DNA from: Hexactinellida sp. DTS-2022
Lineage: Eukaryota > Porifera > Hexactinellida
Reading direction: 5' to 3'
Length of the DNA stretch: 64,000 bases
Assembly (NCBI GenBank): GCA_028753945.1
Contig: JAPNXP010000014.1
Location: 806,001-870,000 of the forward strand
A model generated the notes under the pieces. The model saw nothing but the letters and a program-made list of their open reading frames with translations. It ran no database searches and was not told where the DNA came from. Of this stretch, positions 32,336 through 44,000 are shown piece by piece. Numbering within the stretch: the stretch's first letter is position 1; the number at the start of each line of letters is the position of its first letter. The position numbers were made by a program, and so were the translations under genes.

Positions 32336-32553
32336 CATTCAGCGATCGTTGATTTTGTGTTATATAAATATTTTGAATAAAATATTGATAATTTGAATAT
32401 ATATGTTGTTTTATGTACCATAGAGATTGCTGTATGTAATACCAATGATTGATGTATACAATCATATAAAATGTCATTTCTTACCAGATTACAGCTAAAC
32501 CCTTACTTAATACAAAATCTGACCAGCTAAATTGTTCATTGACATTTTAGTAC

Positions 32554-32727
32554 TACAATAGAACCTCGTTAGTACAAATACGGTACTAATAAGAAATTCC
32601 GGTTAATACGAACATTATATCAGTCCCCTTCAAATACATATGATATCATATTGGTTAATACGAATTCCGGATAAGGCAAACATACTTTGACGGTCCCCTG
32701 GTGTTCAATACTAACGAGATTATATTG
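32554..32727 (+). repeat. Pogo-like MITE family C
   Basis: ACAATAGAACCTCGTTAGTA to ACTAACGAGATTATATTG, with TTTGACGGTCCCCTGGTGTT inside. Confidence 0.7.
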
Positions 32728-33739
32728 AAACAACAACCGTAATATTTCAATGTATTTACGCTTAATTAGCAAATATTTGTATAAAAAACGAATCAATTTC
32801 ATTTTTCTACAAATCATTTATTTTATTTTTTAAGTTTCAGTTCTGTAATAAAAAAAAACTGAAACTGAGGCAGGCAAAATGCGAAATTACATTTACACTA
32901 CGACAACAATAATTTCAGTTCATAATCTTAACAATTTCAATGTAGGATTACTTGCGTGGGTTCAAGCTAGTCTTATTACTACAGTAGATTTAATCAAGAG
33001 CTCAACTCAGTATTTATTAAACATATTAACGTAGTTATGTTAGAAGATATTAATCGTATGCTCTGTCCCAAGTAATGAAATGTGAAACCCATAAGTCTGC
33101 CTGTTAACTTATTAACCAAACTCTATATATGGCATGCCAATCATAATGATACATTCTCAATATGCATAGTTACTTATAATCATAACAATAATTATAATTT
33201 GTAATAGTAGGGTGTAGCTGTCATAAATTGATGTTTCTGCGAAAAGTAAGTTGTGATTGCCGCGGTGAAATGATCATTGAGGTCTGCTTATTTGCACGAT
33301 TTACATATTGGTTTACTCCTAATTTTAACCGGATTTTATTGCTGAACATATTTACAATAAGTGGCCGTACATAATCCGAAATCTAAAGTATAAATTATAT
33401 TATTTCAATTCATGAATTAACTTCCTTCCATATTAACTATAATGGATAATAATTCCGGTTATCTGATATTATTCATTGATACTATTATCTTTTTATTTTA
33501 ACTCCTTTCAGATGTGCATTTTCTTACTTCAACATTTGTTAACATTTCCACTCATTTAATGAAATAACGGAGGAAATATCTTAACTTTCTTAGAAAAATA
33601 TCGTGTTCTTTTGTAACTACACTGAAAGCTGTTTAATTTGGCTGAAAATCCGATTTCGCTTTATAGGGGAATAAACTTTTTATTCTATTTAACTGATGTA
33701 GATTTGTTCTACAGAAAAAAACTCATTTCACTTTTAATA

Positions 33740-33880
33740 CAGTAGAACTCTGTTATAACGTACCTGGATTAGTACGCACCCTATTTTTAACCAAGTATAT
33801 AAAGCAGTATGTAATTCTATGTAGGGTAAACTACGTACTTATTTTCCATTCCCGAGGGGGTACGTTATAACCGAGTTCTG
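33740..33880 (+). repeat. TA-flanked MITE family S
   Basis: CAGTAGAACTCTGTTATAAC / GTTATAACCGAGTTCTG inverted ends with TA on both sides. Interior GTACGCACC / GGGTACG. A partial relative lies at about 47642-47700. Confidence 0.75.
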
Positions 33881-34486
33881 TATTTAAAATCTCATATTTT
33901 GATTCAATTCAAATTACATACAATCACCGAAAAATCCACATTCCAAATAATCCTGATTGAGAATCCCTTTTCACATAAACATATCAATCGACAGAATTCT
34001 AGACACAATGTCTATATAGAATACATCTACAGTAGATCACCGTAGACTCGTTTTATTTGAAGTTAATAGAGATGTTAATTACTTTTTCTTAGAAGAAGCC
34101 CTCACGCTCCACTGTGTCTTTATTAATTACTTAAATTTAACTGAAATTGGACAATAAACAAGTATCAACATGCTTAGTAATTATTGTGTTTTTCAGAAGT
34201 TATATCGCATGCTACATGTAAATTTAACCATTCCAATCATACCATTCGGTTACTAAGACTGTAATATATGAGTGCCACCAATTAGTTTGTACAGTATTAA
34301 AAATATGATAAATCCTGACTCACTAAGTTCAAGTATTAAGTGAATTAATATATTATCAATTCACCTCAAAATTCTTTTTATAGGCTTCTCGATTATGCGC
34401 ACTCGGTACTTATCTTCTATTGTGGCTGAAAAGTATCTTATTAGTACAACTTGCCTTCATTATAAACATTAACCATTTTGTTATTT

Positions 34487-34641
34487 TAGTGAACTCTCGT
34501 TATAACGAAGTGCTTGGGACCTGTAAATCCCTTCGTTATATCCGGATATTCGTTATAAGCGATAATAATTAATGTATTTAGTGCTCTGGGGGAAAATCTC
34601 CATTTCATTATATCCGACTTCGTTATAACGGGAATTCACTA
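34487..34641 (+). repeat. Pogo-like MITE family B
   Basis: AGTGAACTCTCGTTATAACG to TAACGGGAATTCACTATA, with GCTTGGGACCTGTAAATCCC. Confidence 0.75.
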
Positions 34642-34997
34642 TAGGTTATTGATCAACCATTCTGTATGTAAGTAAATATATTCTTACGTCATTTGTTATT
34701 ATTTATTATAATACAATTCACTATAAATGCCTGTGTATTATAGATAGACAGATTCCCACACAGTTATTAGTTTAACTACCCACGAACATGATTAATGCGA
34801 AATTCTATTAAATACTTACATAGTTTGTTTCCATTCGAGCCCTTTTAACATTTAAAATAACACCTGTTAATACGAATTTCGCAAAAAGCGAACAAATTTC
34901 GCAGTCCCCTGTATACTAACGAGAGTTGCCAATAAGTGGAGTAAGTAGGATTGATAAGCTCTTTCAATTCAAGTGTGAGCGAAACAGTTTACTAATA

Positions 34998-35193
34998 CAG
35001 TCAGGTCTCTTTATTATGAACAAGCTTTCGTCTGCTTAATTAATATGAAGATTTTTTATTATGAACAAGCCTTATGGTCCCAATTAAATAACTTACGTAG
35101 GGTTTGTATTATGTTGAGTTCGCTTATTATGAAGTCTCTATTATGAATACAATTTTTGGTCCCTTGAATGTTCATAATAAAAGAACCTGACTG
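34998..35193 (+). repeat. MITE family A, full copy
   Basis: CAGTCAGGTCTCTTTATTAT to AAAAGAACCTGACTG with TA on both sides. Confidence 0.85.
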
Positions 35194-35734
35194 TATTAAG
35201 TATAGAAATTATTTTAGAACAGACATACTATATGCTAAATATAGAACACCACCTGCCCATTATGAAATCATCACTACTTTAGCAATCTATTAAATAGTGT
35301 CATAAAGTATATTTTAAGACATATAATATGCTTATTGTGTGTTGTATTTACGCCATCGAGCAATTCAATGTGGTCTACGAAATCTATATTTTATGCCAGA
35401 TATGGAGTGTTTGTTAATAACAACTACATACAATCAAAGTTAATTATGCCCAACATACTATTGGATAACTGTTTAGAAAAGCCATTTGGTTGTAATTGGT
35501 ACTAGAAAGTCTCGTGATATCTTATCTGATATTATTTTACAATAAAATATTTGAATTTTCCTTATCTAACAAATGTGTTACGTGGTATTGCTTTTATCTT
35601 AAGATATATTATATTTGATTATCTTAGGGGATTAAATGATCCTATCTGTGTAGTAAAGTTTAAGAATTTCAGATTATTTCTTGAGAAATATAGTCACAAT
35701 AAGAAATATTAGAAATTACAAGCAAATTATAGAC

Positions 35735-35908
35735 AATGAATTCCCGTTAATACGAACACGTATAAGGTGAAATATCGGCTAAGGGGCACAAAGTTTAATT
35801 CCCCTAGCCTATACAAATGCATGCATGTAACTCCGATAATGCGAATTTTTGGATAATATGTACAAATTTCGACGGTCCCCTGGTGTTCGTATTAACGAGA
35901 ATCTACTG
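35735..35908 (+). repeat. Pogo-like MITE family D
   Basis: ATGAATTCCCGTTAATACGA to TAACGAGAATCTACTG, with the TATACAAATGCATGCATG block and GACGGTCCCCTGGTGTTCG. Confidence 0.7.
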
Positions 35909-35936
35909 TAACTACAGTTGATAATCTAAAATCTAC

Positions 35937-36091
35937 ATGTATACTAAAACCTCGTTAGTACGAATAATACGAACACTATTTCAGTCCCCTTCAAACCTTA
36001 CCGAATCAAATGATATTGGTTAATACAAATTCCGGATAAGGTGAACGCATTTTGATGGTCCCCTGGTGTTCGTACTTACGAAGTTCTACTG
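35937..36091 (+). repeat. Pogo-like MITE family C
   Basis: ACTAAAACCTCGTTAGTACG to TACGAAGTTCTACTG, 28 bases after the family-D copy. Interior TTTGATGGTCCCCTGGTGTT. Confidence 0.65.
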
Positions 36092-36776
36092 CCAATTAAT
36101 TACTCTGTATACATAACGGGGAAGTGAGATCTGCTAAGTTAGCCCTCAGGAGTCTGGGAATAAATGTGCTCTTTTAAAATACTTCAAAAGCTACTGAGCA
36201 AATGCATTTCCCGTGGGAATTGTTATCCAGAGCTTTATTCCTATAATAATAATCAATTATAATTGTAAATGCTAAGATCAATCATTTGAAAGTGTCTTTG
36301 TAGAACAAAGATTTGACTTTTAAAAATTATTCTAGTTGCATATGTTAGTCGTGTAATTTGTGAGCTTAGAGCACTAAAGCATTCATTACAGTTTCAGTCA
36401 CGGGGCTTAGGAATGTAAAGGCTTCGACACATTTGTATACTGGAGTAGAATAATACAGATGGTTAATCACGTGGTTTGCTTATATAAAATATGAGCTTAG
36501 TGCATGCAAGCCATTTGAATTTTTAAGGTAATCTTTGTAGAAATATGAATAATTTTATTTAAATTCAATTCTCGAATTGTTGTAATTTTTAAATTTGCGA
36601 GTAGATTTTTAGTTGTTAATGATGTTGAAAACTTCCTTTCATGCCTAGAATAAAAATTAAACTTAAATAAATGTTGATGGGTGGAAAAATCAACTTTTTT
36701 CAAACTGAATATATTGTTACGCCCCAAAGCGAGCAATTATAAAGTGGTTTTCAATTCCAAGGATTAATAAGTAATT

Positions 36777-36908
36777 CAGTCGACTCCGCTTAACTGTTAT
36801 AACTGTCCACAAATCTATTAGTAATCTTAATAACTATTTAAATTAAGTCACATTTATTTGGGACAAATTGTCTAGAGCCAACGTGTCTCAATTAAGCGAA
36901 GACGACTG
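36777..36908 (+). repeat. Pogo-like MITE family E, short
   Basis: CAGTCGACTCCGCTTAACTG to CAATTAAGCGAAGACGACTG, TA at right. Confidence 0.6.
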
Positions 36909-37853
36909 TATTCACAATACTTCCTTTTAAGCAAACAATCTTTTGAATAAGACAGTTATAGGAATATACGTAGGTAATTATTTTCTGCATCCTTATGTGG
37001 ACATTTGAACACCAAATTATCAGATCGATGGCCATTTTAATTAGAATAGGATAAATTCCTTTATAGTTGCATTAAAAGCACGCTTAAAATAACGGTTTTG
37101 TAATACGTACGTAAGAAATTTCGAATTTCGCATCCAAAAATGATAAATAAGCTAGTTTTAAGTGACTGATTCATAATCTAGGGGTTTAAATGGTCCCTAT
37201 ATCATTTGTATACCAAAGTCCCTTGAAGTTAACTCGTTTTATACCCGATCCAAATTAATATACAACAGGCTACGGATTGTTGTTTGCTTAATTAACCACA
37301 TAACACATCAAATATTGTAATTAGTTCAAACATTATTAATTTATAATTATATAAAGTTGAAAAGGCCAAAATTAATGTGACATGCTTGACATTTGACCTC
37401 CACCAATTTGTAGGAATATCAGTGTAAGTTGTAATTAGGACAATTGTGGTTATTGATATACTGACAAACTGATTATTTATTTAATGCAATTAGGCTTATC
37501 AGGAAATTATGCAAATTGTATTGTCTATATCTCCAATTTCTTTACAAAAAGTAGAATTGACTTTTTTATCAATTTCACGCTTTTTGTCGTAATAAGAACC
37601 ATTACAACAATAAAGCTGTAAATCTAAACAATCATAATAATATCCAAAATAACGAATTCCTATTACCAGTCAGGGTAGTGAGATCTTGGTAACAAGGCAA
37701 GCTTACTGGAATTTAAACAGTTGGCTTCAATGTGGTAACTTATGTATAAATAACACAATCTACCAATTATAGGCTTTCACGGTATACTTTTATTACCAAG
37801 CAGTTCATTTCAAACTAGCAAAATTCTGATAAATAGTAGTGATATATTTCGCG

Positions 37854-39425
37854 ATGGCATCCGGACACAACACACCTACTTTAAAACCGATTTCGGTAAA
37901 TCAGGGATTGCAACCAATCGTGACCTCGCCTGCCTCGCCCACGCAGCAAATTAAAGTCCCAATTACTCTCCTGAGAGAAACCCAAAAACCGATTTTGATC
38001 GAACAAAATCAATCTAGTCCGATTCAACCCCTATCTCCCCAATCACAAACACGTTTACTTCAAACAACAAATTCGCATTTGGTAAACAAACGAAATTTAA
38101 TTGTTGTCCTTGACAATGAAGACCAAAACAAATCAAAACAATTAAAACTTGAAGCTAAACCTGAACTCTCAGCCACAAATATAGAAAGTCTCAAGAAACA
38201 AATCGAGGAAGAAGAGGCAAAATTAAAATTGATGATTCAAATGCAATCACAGAAACTACCAACCACCCAGACCATCCCCAGTACCTCCTTCATTAATTCG
38301 TCGCAAAATAAAATGCGTTCAAAACCAATTATCATACACGGCGCAAATGATACAAACAAAAACATAAACACACTAAAACCAACCATTCTAATAAATCCAG
38401 ACAACCACATCAAACACAACAATATAATCATAACACGTAACGACACCTCTCATGCTAAACACTCGCGGTTGGAAACAAAACCGACTATAATACACGGGAC
38501 TTTACAAGCGGACAAAATGCATCCGAGTATGTCTATGCTTACAGATACGCTCAGTCCGAATGGACTGGAAACAGAAGAGTTCAAAGAGTTACAAGAGTTA
38601 CAATCTCGCGTCAAGAGTATAGTACAGAGATATTCCATTCCACTCCCAACTTCGAAACATCCAAACTTATTCCTCTCGAAACATAACCACCCGCGAAAGC
38701 ATCTCGCGAAAATGATAGAACGGAAACTCATCAAGGCGCCCCTACCGCCTTCTAACAGGCAGGTATGGCCAGTCATCCCCTTCGCGGATAACAATTTCCA
38801 ATACGCTTTAGGATTGGAAGAAGCGGTTCTCTACGTGGCAGGCGACACAGACGAGTCGTCAGCTCTTCACAGGAAGAACAGAGTAATGTGTTCTGCTTGT
38901 GGAAGCGATTTCGGGTCCGGATGGCAAGGCTCTAAGCCAGATTTCTATTGCGAGGCTTGCGACTCGGCACAACAGTTGAAAGAACAAAGGAAATCTATTG
39001 TAACACATTTGACTTCGCTTATAAATGAAGTTGAAACAGACGAACGAGAGTTTAATCGTTACAGCGAATTATTAGCAAAACAACATACAGTACTGCAACA
39101 GACTCAACCGCAACAACAACAACAACAACAACAGGAAACGTTTATAATTTCACAGTTTGATGGTCAATACCATATGCCCACAAACGCTATTACACTATCT
39201 AACGCGACTGGAAGGTTACCCCAAGGTACAGTCATACACCAAAAGCAAGACGTACAATACGTCACGATAAGCGCATCAGATGCTAACAAATTACAGCCTG
39301 TACCAAGTTACTTCGTTCCTCACAGTGATGATAAAAGCAACGGTCAACCTAATCCTATAATCCGTAACATAGTGTATGCCCAGATAGACCCAAAGACCAC
39401 AATCAATAGTACTATGAAAAAGTAA
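37854..39425 (+). CDS. GATAD2: GATAD2/p66-like NuRD subunit
   Basis: A 523-residue single-exon protein from the ATG at 37854 (MASGHNTPTLKPISVNQ). Residues about 108-134 (IESLKKQIEEEEAKLKLM) match conserved region 1 of p66, the helix that pairs with the MBD2/3 coiled coil. Residues about 281-332 (RKHLAKMIERKLIKAPLPPS, then NNFQYALGLEEAVLYV) match the p66 block that precedes the GATA finger. The finger is C346-x2-C349-x16-C366-x2-C369, followed by a long helix (about 371-412). A short glutamine run (about 419-428, CAA repeats) and a disordered tail follow. p66 links MBD and CHD subunits in the nucleosome-remodelling and deacetylase (NuRD) complex, so the likely role is nuclear transcriptional repression. 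The finger spacing (16) is a little shorter than the GATA norm of 17-18. The lack of introns is unusual against vertebrate GATAD2. It is convergent with CDKAL1. AATAAA at about 39560 is a possible poly(A) signal. Confidence 0.85.
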   Translation: MASGHNTPTLKPISVNQGLQPIVTSPASPTQQIKVPITLLRETQKPILIEQNQSSPIQPLSPQSQTRLLQTTNSHLVNKRNLIVVLDNEDQNKSKQLKLEAKPELSATNIESLKKQIEEEEAKLKLMIQMQSQKLPTTQTIPSTSFINSSQNKMRSKPIIIHGANDTNKNINTLKPTILINPDNHIKHNNIIITRNDTSHAKHSRLETKPTIIHGTLQADKMHPSMSMLTDTLSPNGLETEEFKELQELQSRVKSIVQRYSIPLPTSKHPNLFLSKHNHPRKHLAKMIERKLIKAPLPPSNRQVWPVIPFADNNFQYALGLEEAVLYVAGDTDESSALHRKNRVMCSACGSDFGSGWQGSKPDFYCEACDSAQQLKEQRKSIVTHLTSLINEVETDEREFNRYSELLAKQHTVLQQTQPQQQQQQQQETFIISQFDGQYHMPTNAITLSNATGRLPQGTVIHQKQDVQYVTISASDANKLQPVPSYFVPHSDDKSNGQPNPIIRNIVYAQIDPKTTINSTMKK

Positions 39426-40207
39426 AGATTCGAGGGTATATATTATACACACACTGTATAATTACACAGCAAATCTAAGCAGTCACTTCAACTGTAGAAA
39501 GCAGCTTATTCTACGTAGATTTGCATTACTATTTAGCTTATCGTTAGCATGAATTGATAATAAATGAAGAGGGAATTTTGAGAGCTGTAAATAAGTTTGT
39601 TGTTTAGGTGGAATTAACAAATGGTGACTGCTTTATTTAAGTATGCATGACAGACCAATTTATTCTCATCCAAGTCAAAATATACATCTTTGTATAAATT
39701 GCGCAATCATAATTGGAACTAACAGCATAAGTATGTTCATTCAGTTTCAGTAACGTAACTCTCAAATTACTTTTATAATTCACACTAGCTTTGTCGATTT
39801 AGTTCCTATTCATTAATAATGTAACTATAGTGCTAATATTGCTATTCGAGTTATTTGGATGTTCGGACATAATTTCCCACAATTAAGTCAAAGTTTCATA
39901 GAAAAATAATTTTAATTCTTCAAAAAATTAAATTTTGTTGCGTTGGCGTGATAGGGATTATATCCGCTTAGTACAAAGTACTCCAGAGGTTAATTCATTA
40001 AATAATTAACAGAAAGATGATGTCAGCTTTTTACAAACTTAATTTCAGAGAAATTATTCTAGACCAAATAACAAGATTCGTATTAACTTAATTCCTATAT
40101 TCGTTAATACGAACACAAGGGCACCGTCGAAATTTGTTTGTATTAACCGGAGTCACTTGCATGCATTTGTATAGGCTAGGGGAATTAAACTTTGTATGAT
40201 CAAAATA

Positions 40208-40384
40208 AGTCAGGTCTGCTTATTGTGAACAGTTTTTCGTCTGCTTAATACGAAGAACTTTTCATTATGAACAAGCCCTATGGTCCCAAATTAACAACTT
40301 ACATAGGGTTTGTATAAAGTTGAGTTTGCTTATTATAAAGTCTCTCAATTATGAACACAATTTTTGGTCCCTTGAATGTTCATG
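40208..40384 (+). repeat. MITE family A, 3'-truncated
   Basis: AGTCAGGTCTGCTTATTGTG to GGTCCCTTGAATGTTCAT; the AAAGAACCTGACTG end is missing. Confidence 0.7.
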
Positions 40385-40805
40385 CTGTAAACATATTTGT
40401 ACAAACCTAGGGACTTAAAAATTGCTCTTTGGGAGATAAATTTAGTATACTTAGCCAATAGAATATGAATCATTGTATATTCATTCACATATAAACTCAT
40501 TAACTATCACATGATCATTAAATCTAATTATAAATTAGAATTTAATATAAATGAAGTAATGTCCTCTAATAGTATCCTAATTCTGAATAAATTGAGATAG
40601 AACTATGCAAGATCCTGTCCTTTATTTAATATTACAATTGCATTAATTCGATCAGAAAAATAGTCTCATCAAAGGGTCACCTCTATTTCCTACTAACATT
40701 TGGCTTCAAAAATGCATTAGCAATGGCTATAATGTATAATAGAGTTCGAAATACGTGTCAAGCATCTAGGTCTGTAAATTTGAATTTGTGGCATTTCAAA
40801 CTTCA

Positions 40806-40939
40806 AACGTTAAGTAACGCTTCCAAGGGGTTTGATCAATATTTTACAAACCATATTTTTTATAATACAAAATGGGCAAAAACGTGACATAAGGGTATTA
40901 ATTTTCGGAAACATTGTATTACGTAATGTTTGAAATGCA
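40806..40939 (+). repeat. Family V MITE with AAACGTTA-GTAACG ends
   Basis: Inverted ends CAAACGTTAAGTAACGCTT and GTATTACGTAATGTTTG. The interior TACAAACCATATTTTT / ACAAAATGGGCAAAAACGTG recurs at about 10728-10845 and 11380-11490 as partial copies. Confidence 0.55.
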
Positions 40940-41084
40940 CTTTTATTAATATAATACAATCATCATTTTAGAAGTGTAAAAGCCATAATAATTCTACGTT
41001 CCCTCATTTCTGACCCTAGATAAAATCCCTTCATTAGATCAAAACAAAATGAAATAATAATACATAACTATTGATAACAAAATA

Positions 41085-44000
41085 CTAATAAACAAACTCA
41101 AACTGGAGAAAGATAATATATAAAATAAACATAAACAAAACAAAATAATAAATTCTTCTTCTGTTCGAGCCACATTCCTGAGACACAAATAAAGTTGTCT
41201 AATCAAACATAAAACTATGATTTCATTTTAACATTAACAAATTAAGTTTTCTTGTTATCAGGATTTCAATGAATTGCTAATACACAATACACGTGTATAA
41301 GTTTGTCAATTAATTGATCTGAAAACTAACAAAGGTTATCTGAAAGAGTTCTATTGATACTATAAACACACTCTAATAGGATTAGAGTCGGTCATACTGT
41401 GAAATAGTTAATTGAGACACCCTACGGTGTATTTTGTCATTTCTCACAAAGAACTAATGCGAGAATTTCATAGAATATAATTAGTGCAGTTGGCCGCAAA
41501 TTTAATAGCGGTGAACCCATTTTTGGGATTCTTCTTGTATTTTAGAAACTATCTAAACCAAAACGTGAAATATATCAATGAAATTTGTAAATAATTACAG
41601 TAGTCTGCTTAAAATAATACTTTCTCCCCGAATGACATAATGTTATCTTGATTTTCTATGTATAATTGCCTCTCGATAATATGGGAGTTGTATGGGATAA
41701 TTATTAATTTGGTAACTTTGGATCGAGAGTGTTTTAACCCAATTTAGCGGAGAACCAATAAACCAAACAATTGCTGCCAAACTGTAATTCCGTTCCGTAA
41801 ATAAGTGGGATATTGAACGAATAAAGTAATTAAACAGGCTTGTGTCATTCGGGGATATAGTAATTTATATAAGTAGATAATGCTTTCTATAATAAATGTT
41901 GTGACTGAGTTAAATATAAGCAAGTAAACACTATATGCTATCTAATGAATATTAGATAAAAAGTATTTCTCCCATAACATCGTCAATAAAATGTAATTAC
42001 CACAAATATTATCGATAAAAATCAGATTTAATGGATTTTCCTTTTTGAACAAATGTTGTTCATATCCTCAGCAGCTGATTTTACTGGTAAAGTTGACAAA
42101 AACAGCTGTGTAGCAAACTAATAAGTAATCAATTAACTAATCAGACAATTCCACAGTCGTCTATTTTACGTACAGATGATTACTGCAATTGCTCGAATGT
42201 TCGATTATTTTCAATACAAATTATCACGAAATGTTATTAAAAATAAGTAATGGACACAATTTGAAAAGCGTTTACTTTACTTATACATTGGACAACCCTT
42301 TTCAATATAAAAACCTGTTCGCGATTGAAATTTTTGTGTTAAAAATGACCTTGTTAGTGCCTTAAAATTCATTAGAAAAGGTGTTGCCCGATATCTAAAG
42401 TAATTCGTGCCTAATTCTTATTAAAATGGTGATATTAAGCAACGAAATAATGCTTACATTGAGAGGTTGAATGTGTTTGTTTCCAGATGCCTGATCTAAA
42501 GTTTCAACGAATTCGCTTGGAATGATTCCCTCCATGTGATGTTTTCCTGTCGAACGTATTCTAACTTGTATTTGTTTTCCCATTAAGTCTTCTCTCATGG
42601 GGAGAAGCACCTGAAAACAGGTACAAAATATTCAATATGACTATTGATGTCAGAGTTCAATAGAGACTACAATGAATTGGAATAGTTACACCTTATAGTA
42701 GAAAGTCTTAATCAAGTTAGCTAATTTCTGCTTTTGAATCGGTGGTATAAACTACATAGTTACGTATATTGGTGTGTGCAATGTATCAACCAGAAATGAA
42801 GAAAGGTCAAATGATTATCAATGAACTTATATTGAAGAGGAATTTTCTTTAATTAATTATATTTTCTAAGCTTTCCTTACAATGTCTAAACTCAATAATC
42901 TACTTTGTAATTAGTGCATGTTATGTCTACAGATACTTACCTGTTCGTAATATTTGTTGTGTCCAACATAATGACGTTTGTCGTGTGCAATCTCTGTTAC
43001 GAGAATAGTTTGTATTTCTCCAATCTAATAACGGTAGGATTAACTCCATTAACCAAACTGTAAATTGAGATAGCAAACACATCCCGTTAATCCGAGGACG
43101 GATAAGGCGAAATATCGGTTAAGGAGTACAAAGTTTAATTTCCCTAGCCTATACAAATGCTACAAATGGATTCCAGAATACAATAAAATTGACGGACCCC
43201 TGGTATTCCTATTAACCTATTAACAAGAGTCTACTGTAGAAATGATCATTCAGCGATCATTGGCGTTAGTTTAACATCCTAGTTCATACGTTTATAACAA
43301 ATGATGTATAAAGTCGATAATAAAACCCTTACACACTTACTGGAAAGGATTAAATCTACAAATCCAATAAAGTGTATGGTAGCAACAAGAGTGTAGGGAT
43401 GGAATTCAGAATTGCGCAATCGGTGCTAAATACAAATTTTCAAATTATCTATACATACGTGGTTGTACGAATCGATAATAATTCATAATTCATAATTAAA
43501 CATTCTTATTGGAATGATTGCGTTAGCAATTCATAAAATGTATGATATTGATAAATGGATATTGAAATCATATTATCGGTAATAAGTCAATAATTGCTCT
43601 ATAAAACTAGAGATAATTAACCAAATTGTGTTCTATTAGGAAGGAGAAATATCTTCGCATTACAGTAGACTCTCGTTAATACAAACACCAAGGGGCCATC
43701 TAAATTTGTTCGTATTATCCGGAATTCGTATTTTTGTATGCGTTTTACAGGCTAGGGAAGTTTAACCTTGTTCGTCTTATCCATATTTGTAATAACGAAA
43801 TCGCGAGAGACCACTGTATTTTTTCATTGAAAAGTAAATTGTGTTAAAACATCACTTATTAACAGAGAATATTTTATCTTGCTATCAAGACAATAATTGT
43901 ATAAATAAATTAAACCCTCGTCCTATAAATCCTGCGAAATTTGACCCGATTAAGCGGAGAAATCTACTAACCGGTAGCTCTCTTAAGCGAGTCGACTGTA

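Larger units (their letters stand above)
30595..37853. other. Gene-free stretch with many MITEs
   Basis: No exon was recognised. Repeats: 30779-31017 (T, diverged), 31178-31307 (F), 31910-32335 (M with nested N), 32554-32727 (C), 33740-33880 (S), 34487-34641 (B), 34998-35193 (A), 35735-35908 (D), 35937-36091 (C), 36777-36908 (E). The segments 32740-33735 and 36910-37850 are AT-rich unique DNA; the latter includes the GATAD2 promoter. Confidence 0.55.
39426..41084. other. Tail-to-tail intergenic region between GATAD2 and CDKAL1
   Basis: It holds a family-D remnant (about 40095-40195), a truncated family-A copy (40208-40384) and a family-V element (40806-40939). The remainder is AT-rich and contains the 3' ends of the two convergent genes. 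Confidence 0.6.

Noticed and set aside
42395-42610. 71-codon frame as a separate small gene
   Set aside because: It is the TRAM-domain exon of CDKAL1 running past its donor at 42458.
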